NCBI GenBank assembly: GCA_023665755.1
Contig: JAMPDF010000002.1
Span: 1-57,909 of the forward strand
Direction of reading: 5' to 3'
Source: Prevotella sp.
GTDB taxonomy: Bacteria > Bacillota_I > Bacilli_A > ML615J-28 > CAG-313
DNA length: 57,909 nucleotides
This document shows positions 19,577 through 27,213 of the stretch, piece by piece. Numbering within the stretch: position 1 is the first letter of the stretch; the number at the start of each line of letters is the position of its first letter. The notes beneath the pieces are model-generated. The model worked only from the letters and a program-made list of their open reading frames with translations, did no database searches and had not been told where the DNA came from. Position numbers and translations under genes: made by a program.

Positions 19577-19591
19577 ATGAAAACGTTTTCT
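19577..19591. promoter_or_regulatory. cre-like palindrome upstream of pot promoter
   Basis: ATGAAAACGTTTTCT contains the perfect palindrome GAAAACGTTTTC and fits the CcpA cre consensus WTGNAANCGNWNNCW at every position. It lies about 32 bases upstream of the pot -35, a position compatible with activation rather than simple blocking. No ccpA is in the window. Confidence 0.4.
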
Positions 19592-19694
19592 GCAGAATGC
19601 ATAAGTTGTCTTTTATCATTCTTTTTTAAAAATTGGTTTACCGAATTTTTCCGTATTCGAATAGAATTGATGAAGTTTCAAGAAGATAAACCTA

Positions 19695-19728
19695 AAAAAG
19701 CAATTCAATAAAATGAATTGCTTTTTTA
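19695..19728. terminator. Bidirectional terminator after VWA gene
   Basis: A 14-bp stem AAAAAAGCAATTCA/TGAATTGCTTTTTT with a 6-base loop gives T runs on both strands. On the minus strand it ends the VWA transcript and insulates the pot operon. Confidence 0.85.
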
Positions 19729-19786
19729 TCCTTTCATATTTTCAAACGTATTTTTCCACTAAATATGATTGAAATCATCTAATGAT

Positions 19787-21511
19787 TTACTCGTATCTTA
19801 GATACACAACTGTATCCTCAACCACACTCAATTTTTGAAATAATATCGTATATGCTCGATCTAGATAGACCAAAACCTGACCTTCTACTTTTTTCCCATA
19901 GGCATATTGTTTAATCCTATCCGCTGTAAGAACTGTATACTGAGATAAGCAAATCGATTTTATGCCATAATCAGTATGCATTTCTAGTATGATAGTAGAT
20001 TCTTCTTCTGGCAACAACTCATGTGCAATGGCTTGTTCAACAAGATGATAGAATTCTTGCTTATATGCATCCTCTTTTAAAGCGCTGCTACAATACTGCT
20101 CGAGTCGTTCTAATACACTTTGACAATTAGCTGTCCCCTTGTAAGGAGAATTTCGTAAAGCAAGTGAAAATTCAATCAATGCGCCTACAAAATAAAAATC
20201 TTCTGTAACCGATTTGAGGTCAGAATGATGAAATTCTTTTTGCGCACTCACAGACTGATCGGTTTTAGGATCTTTATAATTGATTTGAACATCAAATATA
20301 CTCTCTATATCCAAATTAGCGTTTTGTTTCAATACCAATTCATAACAAACCATTGTAGTATGTCCACTACCGACTTCACCAGCATCTTTATTTTCATCGT
20401 TAAAGTCTTCTTCAGTTAGCTGTTTATTTTCATAACCTATTAATCGATATGAATCTACAACATTAGCATTGAAATGAATTTTATTCTTAACATCCTTAGC
20501 TACAGTGACTAGCGTTTGATCTATTTCATCTACCAAAACCTTTTTAGCTTCTTCAATTGTGTCAATATAAGCATAAGCGCCATTTCCATACTTAGCAAGG
20601 GTCTCCATTGTGGTATCTTTGTAATTACCTATACCTACACCGAGGGTAGTCAAATAAATACCTGCATCTAATTTTTCTGTTATAAAATTTTTTAATTCTT
20701 CTTGCGTACGAATACCTACATTAAAATCTCCATCTGATGCCAAAATGACACGATTATTTCCACCTGGAATGAAATGTTTTTCTGCAATTTCATATGCTTT
20801 CCTTAAACCTTGCTCGCCATAGGTTGCTCCTTTTGCCGTTAAACTACGAATTTTGTCTTTTATCTGTACCTTTTCATCTCCTGATCCACCATCTAATACC
20901 GTTTTTAATCCACTTGCATAAGTCACAATCGAAATGCAGTCATTCTCACTCAGCGTATCCACCAATAAACAAAAGGCATTTTGGAGGAGAGGAAGCTTAT
21001 TTTCACTAGACATTGATCCCGAAACATCAATCAAGAGCACAAAATTATTTCCCATTGTGGTTTCTACCTTCTCTGTTTTAGTCTGTATACCCACAGTCAA
21101 TAGTTTCGTTTCTTCATTCCAAAAAGAAGTCTGCATTTGCGCCGTTATTCCAAAAGTTTCACCTTCAAGAGGTTCAGGCAACTGATAGCGAAAATAGTTA
21201 ATTAATTCATCAGTTTTGATGATATTACTAGGAATCTTCATGCCAGTTTGGATATATCTTCTCAAGTTTGCATATGAGGCGGTGAAAGAATCCATCGAAA
21301 AATAACTATCACTATTATATGTGGTATGAATAAATGGGTTTTCAGTAAGTTCATTATAACTTTCCCCCGTATTCAAAAGAAATGCATCGTCATTGCTTCC
21401 TAGACTCGGATAATATACTAGATCGTATATATCTGGCCCTTTTGTCGAACAAGAAACACTCATCACACAAACAAACAAAATCATCAATATATAAGTCATT
21501 AATTTTTTCAT
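19787..21511 (-). CDS. VWA-domain lipoprotein (YfbK-like)
   Basis: A 574-aa exported lipoprotein with lipobox SVSC at about 19-22. An N-terminal region matching the vWF-A-associated N domain (SMDSFTASYANLRRYIQTG, then IPSNIIKTDELINYF) precedes a von Willebrand A domain with MIDAS motif DVSGSMS and later SDGDFNVG. The C-terminal part fits DUF3520. This YfbK layout is widespread; the domain binds a divalent metal and mediates protein contact at the surface, but the ligand is unknown. AAGGAGG precedes the ATG and the gene has its own promoter and terminator. Confidence 0.88.
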   Translation of the reverse strand: MKKLMTYILMILFVCVMSVSCSTKGPDIYDLVYYPSLGSNDDAFLLNTGESYNELTENPFIHTTYNSDSYFSMDSFTASYANLRRYIQTGMKIPSNIIKTDELINYFRYQLPEPLEGETFGITAQMQTSFWNEETKLLTVGIQTKTEKVETTMGNNFVLLIDVSGSMSSENKLPLLQNAFCLLVDTLSENDCISIVTYASGLKTVLDGGSGDEKVQIKDKIRSLTAKGATYGEQGLRKAYEIAEKHFIPGGNNRVILASDGDFNVGIRTQEELKNFITEKLDAGIYLTTLGVGIGNYKDTTMETLAKYGNGAYAYIDTIEEAKKVLVDEIDQTLVTVAKDVKNKIHFNANVVDSYRLIGYENKQLTEEDFNDENKDAGEVGSGHTTMVCYELVLKQNANLDIESIFDVQINYKDPKTDQSVSAQKEFHHSDLKSVTEDFYFVGALIEFSLALRNSPYKGTANCQSVLERLEQYCSSALKEDAYKQEFYHLVEQAIAHELLPEEESTIILEMHTDYGIKSICLSQYTVLTADRIKQYAYGKKVEGQVLVYLDRAYTILFQKLSVVEDTVVYLRYE

Positions 21512-21531
21512 ATCTTTCCTCCTTTTTGCAT

Positions 21532-21560
21532 ATTATATTCTTTTTTATTTTTATTATCAA
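21532..21560 (-). promoter_or_regulatory. Promoter of VWA gene
   Basis: Minus-strand TTGATA, 17 bases, TATAAT at 21532-21537. The 5' leader would be about 15 bases, just enough for the AAGGAGG site. Confidence 0.7.
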
Positions 21561-21828
21561 GCCATTTTGCCATTTTTTACATAGATATCCCTTTTTTGAA
21601 TGTGTTTATATCGTGGATTGACAATTAGTTTTACATATAAACGCATTATTACATAAAATTATAACTATTCATTTTAGTTTTCTTGTTGAAACATACATAC
21701 TATTCAAAATAATAATTTGAGTCATCTTTTTGTACTCATTTTATTTCTATCTCATTTTCATCCATATTGAATACTTCGATTCTAATTTCAAATTTTAATT
21801 GATTTATCGAATAAAAATACCATTTCAC
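21561..21828. other. Gene-free spacer before tRNA-Arg
   Basis: AT-rich spacer between the VWA promoter and the tRNA-Arg promoter. I see no coding frame with a ribosome site, no strong hairpin and no repeat. Confidence 0.5.
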
Positions 21829-21857
21829 TTTACATTTTAACCAAAATAATGTATAAT
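21829..21857 (+). promoter_or_regulatory. Promoter of tRNA-Arg
   Basis: TTTACA, 17 bases, TATAAT at 21852-21857, ending 19 bases before the tRNA. Confidence 0.75.
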
Positions 21858-21876
21858 ATATATGCTTTTGTGATGT

Positions 21877-21953
21877 GTCCCAGTAGCTCAGTAGGATAGA
21901 GCAACGGCCTTCTAAGCCGTGTGTCGGGAGTTCGAATCTCTTCTGGGACGCCA
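21877..21953 (+). tRNA. tRNA-Arg (anticodon TCT)
   Basis: The 77-base cloverleaf has acceptor stem GTCCCAG/CTGGGAC, D arm GCTCAGTAGGATAGAGC, anticodon stem ACGGC/GCCGT with loop CTTCTAA, T arm with GTTCGAATC, and encoded CCA. Confidence 0.96.
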
Positions 21954-21967
21954 TTTATCGATTATCA

Positions 21968-21998
21968 ATATCCAAACAACAGTTTGGATATTTTTTTA
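21968..21998 (+). terminator. Terminator of tRNA-Arg
   Basis: Perfect 10-bp stem ATATCCAAAC/GTTTGGATAT with loop AACA, followed by seven T. Confidence 0.9.
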
Positions 21999-22074
21999 TT
22001 ATAAATTCACTTGTAAAATGGATTGATTTATCATTTTATTTCTCTACCCTGCATAAAATGATGTGGTGATAAAA

Positions 22075-22776
22075 ATGATTATAATAGATGCAGGTCATGG
22101 CGGATGGGATCCAGGTGGTGGATCTAATGCCTATTTTAAAGAAAAAGATATGACCAAAAAAATAAGTGATTATCAAAAAGAACGTTTTGATCAGCTGGGT
22201 ATTCCTGCTAAACGCACGAGAACATATGATGAAACACTTACCCCACAAGACCGAATTGCTCGAATCGAATCCCTTGGGGCTAGTGTTGGTGATATTTTGA
22301 TTTCTAATCATGTTAATAATGCGGGAAGCGGGGGAGGAGAAGTCATTTACTCCTTAAAAACAAAAGATACTTTGCCGAAATCAATTGGAAATGCCTTAAA
22401 GCAAACAGGGCTTTCTATTCGAAACGTCTATCAACGCCTTGGCAAAACTGGTAATGATTTTTACTTTATTCTACGAAATACAGTTCCAGCTACTTCTATG
22501 ATTATTGAATACGGCTTTGCTGACAATGATGACGACACTTACCGCTTGCTTTATGAATGGCCAACAATGGCAGAATCCGTAGTCAAAACTATTGCTACGT
22601 ATCTTGGCGTTCCTTATACACCACCAAAAGAAATCACTTATATTGTCAAACCAAATGATTCACTATACCAAATTTCTGAACAATTTCATGTCCCTATAGC
22701 AACTATCCAAGAATACAATCGGCTTAGTTCTGATACGATTTATCCTGGAGCTACTCTTATTATTCCCAGACAATGA
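22075..22776 (+). CDS. N-acetylmuramoyl-L-alanine amidase (Amidase_3) with LysM
   Basis: A 233-aa peptidoglycan amidase. Zinc-site motifs are DAGHGG at the very start, the acidic EKD segment, SNHVN and IIEYGFADN. A C-terminal LysM domain occupies about 187-233 (ending GATLIIPR) and binds glycan chains. The ATG at 22075 is preceded by GGTGAT; an upstream GTG at 22063 is less likely because the fold begins MIIIDAGHGG. There is no signal peptide, as in several sporulation or phage-type amidases that act after mother-cell lysis. Its stop overlaps ylbJ (ATGA). Confidence 0.9.
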   Translation: MIIIDAGHGGWDPGGGSNAYFKEKDMTKKISDYQKERFDQLGIPAKRTRTYDETLTPQDRIARIESLGASVGDILISNHVNNAGSGGGEVIYSLKTKDTLPKSIGNALKQTGLSIRNVYQRLGKTGNDFYFILRNTVPATSMIIEYGFADNDDDTYRLLYEWPTMAESVVKTIATYLGVPYTPPKEITYIVKPNDSLYQISEQFHVPIATIQEYNRLSSDTIYPGATLIIPRQ

Positions 22777-23675
22777 GAAAATGGTTTCAACTATTCCTTG
22801 CAATTTATTGCTTATATCTTCTTTTATTTGTGCTTACTCATTCCGCTGAGATAAGCACTAATTTAATCTTTACCCTTGATTTATGGTTGCATAAAGTTGT
22901 CCCTAGCATTGTTCCTATGGTGATAGTTAGTGGATTAGTTGTCGTGCACCCCTTATGTAGTAAAATGCTATATCCTATGGTCAATCATTTTATTTACTTT
23001 GAAAATGAAAAAGCATTGTCCTTATTTATGGTTAGTTTTTTTACTGGTGCACCTACCTCTACTATTCTTGTTGCAAAGGCGATTCAAAAAAAAGAGATTT
23101 CCAAGCAACAAGGTACTTTACTTTATTCTACTTGTTCTTTTATTTCTCCCTTATTTCTCCTCTCTATGGTAAATAGTTCATTTATTGCTATCATTTTTGC
23201 TACACAACTCCTTGTAACTATATTCCTCTATCAAAGGGAATCAAAGAGATTAGATTTTACCAGTCAATCATTTCATCACCTTTCTTACCAAAGTTATACC
23301 GATACGTTGTTTGAAATGATTGACACATTACCACAAATTTTGTTAAAAATCCTTGCTACTATGTGCATTATCACGATTATGAAATTGCCGATTGAACAAT
23401 TACCTTTTTCTGCACTTGCTTATATTTTAGATGTGCTTGAAATTTCTCTTGGCTTACATCATGTATTAGAATGTATAAACTGGGATATATTACAATTGGG
23501 AATGACAAGTGCCCTAATTTCTATCAATGGTTTTGCCATTTGGCTACAAGTCTTTCATACTTTAAAAAAAGAAAGACTTACCTTTGCGCCATTTGCCAAA
23601 ACAAGACTCATTCATGCCTTGGTGACTACGCTAGTTAGTCTTTCACTCTATATTTGTCTATCTTTTTTTCTGTAG
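22773..23675 (+). CDS. ylbJ: YlbJ-like integral membrane protein
   Basis: A 300-aa polytopic membrane protein, about eight helices, of the SpoIVFB-unrelated YlbJ/nucleoside-recognition (Gate) family; the opening WLHKVVPSIVPMVIVSGL and FFTGAPTSTILVAKAI match it. In B. subtilis ylbJ lies beside coaD (ylbI) and rsmD (ylbH) and is needed for sporulation. Here the three are still neighbours, but ylbJ is convergent with coaD and overlaps its end by 18 bases. It is translationally coupled to the amidase gene. Whether this organism sporulates cannot be told from the window. Confidence 0.8.
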   Translation: MRKWFQLFLAIYCLYLLLFVLTHSAEISTNLIFTLDLWLHKVVPSIVPMVIVSGLVVVHPLCSKMLYPMVNHFIYFENEKALSLFMVSFFTGAPTSTILVAKAIQKKEISKQQGTLLYSTCSFISPLFLLSMVNSSFIAIIFATQLLVTIFLYQRESKRLDFTSQSFHHLSYQSYTDTLFEMIDTLPQILLKILATMCIITIMKLPIEQLPFSALAYILDVLEISLGLHHVLECINWDILQLGMTSALISINGFAIWLQVFHTLKKERLTFAPFAKTRLIHALVTTLVSLSLYICLSFFL

Positions 23676-24131
23676 GGCTAGTTCAACATGCTTGGGCACA
23701 AAACTAGATACATCACCATCAAAGCGTGCAATTTCTTTTACACTGCTAGATGATAAGAATGAATACTCATGTGAACTCATAATAAATATTGTTTCAATTT
23801 GACTATTCAAGTTTTTATTCAATGTTGCCATTTGTAATTCATATTCAAAATCACTCACCATTCGAAGTCCTCTTAACATGGCCTTTGCCCCCACGCTTGC
23901 TGCAAATTCTACTGTAAGTAGTGAACTCGTGACTACCTCCACATTGGGCCATTCAAGGACTGCATCTTTTAACAATTGAATCCGCTCATCTACACTAAAT
24001 AAGGTATGTTTGTTGATATTGTTTGCCACTAAAATGTAAAGTTTATCGAATAACCCTGCTCCTCTTTTGATAATATCTAAATGACCATTGGTTACAGGAT
24101 CAAACGTACCTGGATATACACCTATTCTCAT
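23658..24131 (-). CDS. coaD: Pantetheine-phosphate adenylyltransferase
   Basis: A 157-aa CoaD that makes dephospho-CoA from 4'-phosphopantetheine and ATP. The nucleotidyltransferase motif GTFDPVTNGHLDI is at the start and the second motif is SSHEYSFLSSSSVKEIA. ATG at 24129-24131 has GGAGG nine bases upstream; the open frame extends six codons further without a better site. Length is normal. It is in an operon with rsmD. Confidence 0.96.
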   Translation of the reverse strand: MRIGVYPGTFDPVTNGHLDIIKRGAGLFDKLYILVANNINKHTLFSVDERIQLLKDAVLEWPNVEVVTSSLLTVEFAASVGAKAMLRGLRMVSDFEYELQMATLNKNLNSQIETIFIMSSHEYSFLSSSSVKEIARFDGDVSSFVPKHVELALQKKR

Positions 24132-24132
24132 G

Positions 24133-24681
24133 TTATTCCTCCTTCTCAAGAATCAATACTTCACTGCTAGCATAAGTTCTACACAATTTTACATGATATC
24201 CTAAGTAATGTTTATTGACTACATCTTCTTTTGGATATTCACTTACAATATACCCGCCTGATGCTATCATATCGTTTTCAATCAAATAAGTTGTTAATTC
24301 ATCTATCACTTTCATACGAAAAGGCGGATCTAAAAAGACGATATCAAATTTCATCTGTTTAAAACGTTCCATTACGGTAATATAGTTGCCTTGAAATACC
24401 TTCAACTCATCTTTTACACCTAGTAGTTTGGCATTTTCTTGAATTATCCGAATAGCTGCAGGGTTTTCATCAATAATATATGCTATTTGAGCACCTCTAC
24501 TAATGGATTCTAGCGATAAAGCACCACTTCCACCAAATACATCTAATATTTTAAAATCGGGAATATAACCGCCTAAACTACTAAATATAGCTTCTTTGGT
24601 TTGATCAAGCGTTGGTCTTGTCGCCATTCCTTCTAGTGTTTTTAATTTTCTGCTCCTATATTTTCCAGCAATAATTCGCAT
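24133..24681 (-). CDS. rsmD: 16S rRNA (guanine966-N2)-methyltransferase
   Basis: A 182-aa RsmD that methylates G966 of 16S rRNA using SAM. Visible are MRIIAGKYRSRKL, RPTLDQTKEAIFSSL, the SAM motif LDVFGGSGALSLES and catalytic VFLDPPF (DPPF in place of the more usual DPPY). It is followed directly by coaD, the common Bacillota arrangement. Confidence 0.95.
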   Translation of the reverse strand: MRIIAGKYRSRKLKTLEGMATRPTLDQTKEAIFSSLGGYIPDFKILDVFGGSGALSLESISRGAQIAYIIDENPAAIRIIQENAKLLGVKDELKVFQGNYITVMERFKQMKFDIVFLDPPFRMKVIDELTTYLIENDMIASGGYIVSEYPKEDVVNKHYLGYHVKLCRTYASSEVLILEKEE

Positions 24682-24750
24682 ATTTTTTTACCTCTTTGAT
24701 GTATAAAATCTATTTTTGAACACATACTATCTTTGTAAAGGTTAAAACCT

Positions 24751-24770
24751 TGATGAAGTTTTCTTCATCA
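24751..24770. repeat. Small hairpin upstream of rsmD
   Basis: Perfect 8-bp stem TGATGAAG/CTTCATCA with loop TTTT. No T run follows on either strand. It lies in the presumed leader of rsmD-coaD and its role is unclear. Confidence 0.35.
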
Positions 24771-24818
24771 GACGTTAAAATCTTTTTCTTCTCCTCTATT
24801 AATCGTTTATATATTTGT

Positions 24819-24850
24819 AAAAAGCAATATATCTAGGTATATTGCTTTTT
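24819..24850. terminator. Bidirectional terminator before rsmD leader
   Basis: Perfect 13-bp stem AAAAAGCAATATA/TATATTGCTTTTT with a 6-base loop. T runs on both strands; it ends at 24850, just before the stop of the small HNH-like gene. Confidence 0.85.
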
Positions 24851-24855
24851 ATTTT

Positions 24856-25170
24856 TTAATCTTCTAGTATTTTTTCGATATAATAGAAATCGTCTTCTTC
24901 ATCGTGACAAATGGTGTATTTTGTTCCTACAACCTCAAAATCAGGAAAATGATTGGATTTTTCGTATGCGGTATTGTGATTCAAAATAATCGTATTCCCT
25001 TCATTATTTGGTCCACCTAATTCTAGCGGACAAACATAGGAAACTACCCATCCCACTTGATTTTCAACTAAATAATCAGCACGTTTAATTTTACGTCCAG
25101 TGAAATCATGTGCGTAATCAACATCACCAAATTCGTGTAGCCATATTTTCAAAGCTTCTTCTTTTGTCAT
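24856..25170 (-). CDS. Degenerate HNH-like protein
   Basis: A 104-aa protein clearly related to the N-terminal about 105 residues of the HNH protein at 35398-36306. Shared landmarks are LNRETAMRLW versus TKEEALKIWL, HDFAGR versus HDFTGR, GWNVDHVLPQSKGG versus GWVVSYVCPLELGG, and NDEKADKFP versus AYEKSNHFP. The catalytic DH pair has become SY, so cleavage activity is unlikely. The frame is intact, has its own terminator and lies between core genes, so it may be kept for DNA or protein binding. It lacks the about 200-residue C-terminal part of its relative. Confidence 0.7.
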   Translation of the reverse strand: MTKEEALKIWLHEFGDVDYAHDFTGRKIKRADYLVENQVGWVVSYVCPLELGGPNNEGNTIILNHNTAYEKSNHFPDFEVVGTKYTICHDEEDDFYYIEKILED

Positions 25171-25245
25171 GTGCTCACCACCCTATCGTCACTTGTGAAA
25201 GAACTTGATATGCATATTATACCAAATCTGTTTAAATCTGTCAAT

Positions 25246-27213
25246 TTATTCAATTGCATTTATGCTCTTTTGTTCAAATTCTTGAAGAAATTGATTTTTA
25301 TACAAATTAAAGTAATAGCCTTTTTGGTGTAACAATTCAAAGTGAGTACCTACTTCTAAAATTTTTCCTTCTCGTAGTACGACAATTTGATCTGCATTGA
25401 CAACTGTTGAAAGGCGGTGAGCAACCATCAAACTTGTTCTTCCTTTTAAAACTACACCAATAGCATCTTGAATCATCTTTTCATTTTCTGTATCAATAGA
25501 GGATGTTGCCTCATCTAAAATAAGTATTTTAGGATTAGCCAATAGTGCCCTAGCAAAAGAAAGCAATTGTTTTTGACCAATGGATAGTTTGTTTCCACCT
25601 TCTCCAATATCCGTCAAATAACCATTAGGTAATTTTTCGATAAACTCATGAGCATTGACAATTTGACAAGCTTGCTTTACCTCTTCATCGGTAGCGGTTA
25701 ATCTGCCATAGCGAACATTTTCTAAAATATTACCACTAAATAAATGCGGAGTTTGAAGCACGTATCCTAGATGATGGTGTAACCATCCAACTGATCTTTC
25801 CTTATAATCTTTGCCGTCAATCAAAATCGTTCCTGTAGTTGGCTCATAAAAACGACTAATCAAATTGATGATTGTACTTTTCCCAGAACCCGTTTCTCCA
25901 ACAAAGGCAACTATCTGTCCTTTCTCAATTTTTAAATCAAAATTTTCTAGCACATATTTATCAGTGCCTTTATATTTGAAACTGACTTGTTGGAACTCAA
26001 TTTCTCCTTCTAAATTTTCCCAGTTTTCCGTCTTAGGCTGATATACATCCCCATATTTTTCAATGACCTCAGGCGTATCTATTACATCTGGTACCGTTTC
26101 GATCAGAGAGATAACTCTTTCTGCGGAGGCTTGGGCCTGTTGAAAATCCGATATAATTCTAGCAATCGACATAACTGGATCAAAAAAACGCATAGCATAA
26201 TCTAAGAAAAGATATAGTGTACCTGTTGTGATGAGTAACTTTAATTCATCGCTCATTACCATTTTCCCACCTTCGACCGCCACAACTGCGACTCCTAAAT
26301 AACCTAATACCAAGATGGTAGGCCAAAAGATGGATGAAAAAATGGCTGCACGAATGGATCTTCTTTTCATTTTAGCAATTGTTGCATCAAATTCTCTTTC
26401 ATTTTTGGTTTCTAGCACAAGTGTTTTTGAGGCATTTGAACCCATGAAACTTTCATTAAAAGAGGCAGTAATTTCAGAATTGATTTTACGCACACCTCGA
26501 TATTCTCTTAAAATCTTTTTCCTAAAATACAGTGTTAATAATAAAAATACTGGAACTAGCGCAAGTAAAATCAAAGCAAGGCGCCAGTTGATGACAAAAC
26601 TAACAATCAAGATGCCAATCATCAAGACAAATCCCCATAACAAGTCAACGATTCCCCAAGAAATAATGGAAGCGAGTTTTCTTGCATCAGAGGTCATTCT
26701 AGCCATAATCCATCCACTTGAATTGGTGTCATAATAAGAAAATGATAAGCGTTGCAATTTATCAAATGCTTGTTTTCTGATTTCAATCGTTGTACTTTCT
26801 TCTACAATTGATGCGGCGCGGATAAAACTCCAAACAGTTAGCCCTAAAGCAATGGCTAAAAAAGCATATAATCCAATAAATAGCCATTTGGTTGCAAAAT
26901 CAGGTTGTTCATTGAAATAATGTTCTAATGCATAACGGTTCAAAAGCGGATAAACCAAATCATTGATTGCTAGTAGTACTACTGCAATCATCATTTGAAT
27001 AATTAGTTTTTCATCTTTAATAATAATTCGAATGATTTTCTTCCAGACTTTTAAGTCAATTTTTTCAAAATCATCTTCTTCATCCTCTGCTATTGAAGTG
27101 TTTTTGCTTTCCTCTATTTCTTTACTTTTTGTAGTTTGCTTTGGTTTGGCTAAAAGGCAATATATACATAAAGCTGTAAAAATAATGAAAATAATTATAC
27201 TAGCGATGACCAT
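25246..27213 (-). CDS. ABC exporter half, consensus ATP site
   Basis: A 655-aa type I ABC exporter half-transporter: a membrane domain of six helices (about 70-370) and an ATPase domain with Walker A GETGSGKST, signature LSIGQ and Walker B ILILDEATSS carrying the catalytic glutamate. An extra N-terminal membrane helix and an acidic linker (AEDEEDDFEK) precede the normal core. The start ATG 27211-27213 has AGGAGG eight bases upstream. It overlaps the upstream half-transporter by 14 bases. Together they would form a heterodimeric drug or lipid exporter. Confidence 0.9.
   Translation of the reverse strand: MVIASIIIFIIFTALCIYCLLAKPKQTTKSKEIEESKNTSIAEDEEDDFEKIDLKVWKKIIRIIIKDEKLIIQMMIAVVLLAINDLVYPLLNRYALEHYFNEQPDFATKWLFIGLYAFLAIALGLTVWSFIRAASIVEESTTIEIRKQAFDKLQRLSFSYYDTNSSGWIMARMTSDARKLASIISWGIVDLLWGFVLMIGILIVSFVINWRLALILLALVPVFLLLTLYFRKKILREYRGVRKINSEITASFNESFMGSNASKTLVLETKNEREFDATIAKMKRRSIRAAIFSSIFWPTILVLGYLGVAVVAVEGGKMVMSDELKLLITTGTLYLFLDYAMRFFDPVMSIARIISDFQQAQASAERVISLIETVPDVIDTPEVIEKYGDVYQPKTENWENLEGEIEFQQVSFKYKGTDKYVLENFDLKIEKGQIVAFVGETGSGKSTIINLISRFYEPTTGTILIDGKDYKERSVGWLHHHLGYVLQTPHLFSGNILENVRYGRLTATDEEVKQACQIVNAHEFIEKLPNGYLTDIGEGGNKLSIGQKQLLSFARALLANPKILILDEATSSIDTENEKMIQDAIGVVLKGRTSLMVAHRLSTVVNADQIVVLREGKILEVGTHFELLHQKGYYFNLYKNQFLQEFEQKSINAIE

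Noticed and set aside
21736..21954. Minus-strand open frame of 72 codons
   Set aside because: It runs antisense through tRNA-Arg and its promoter, with no ribosome site; it is a chance frame.
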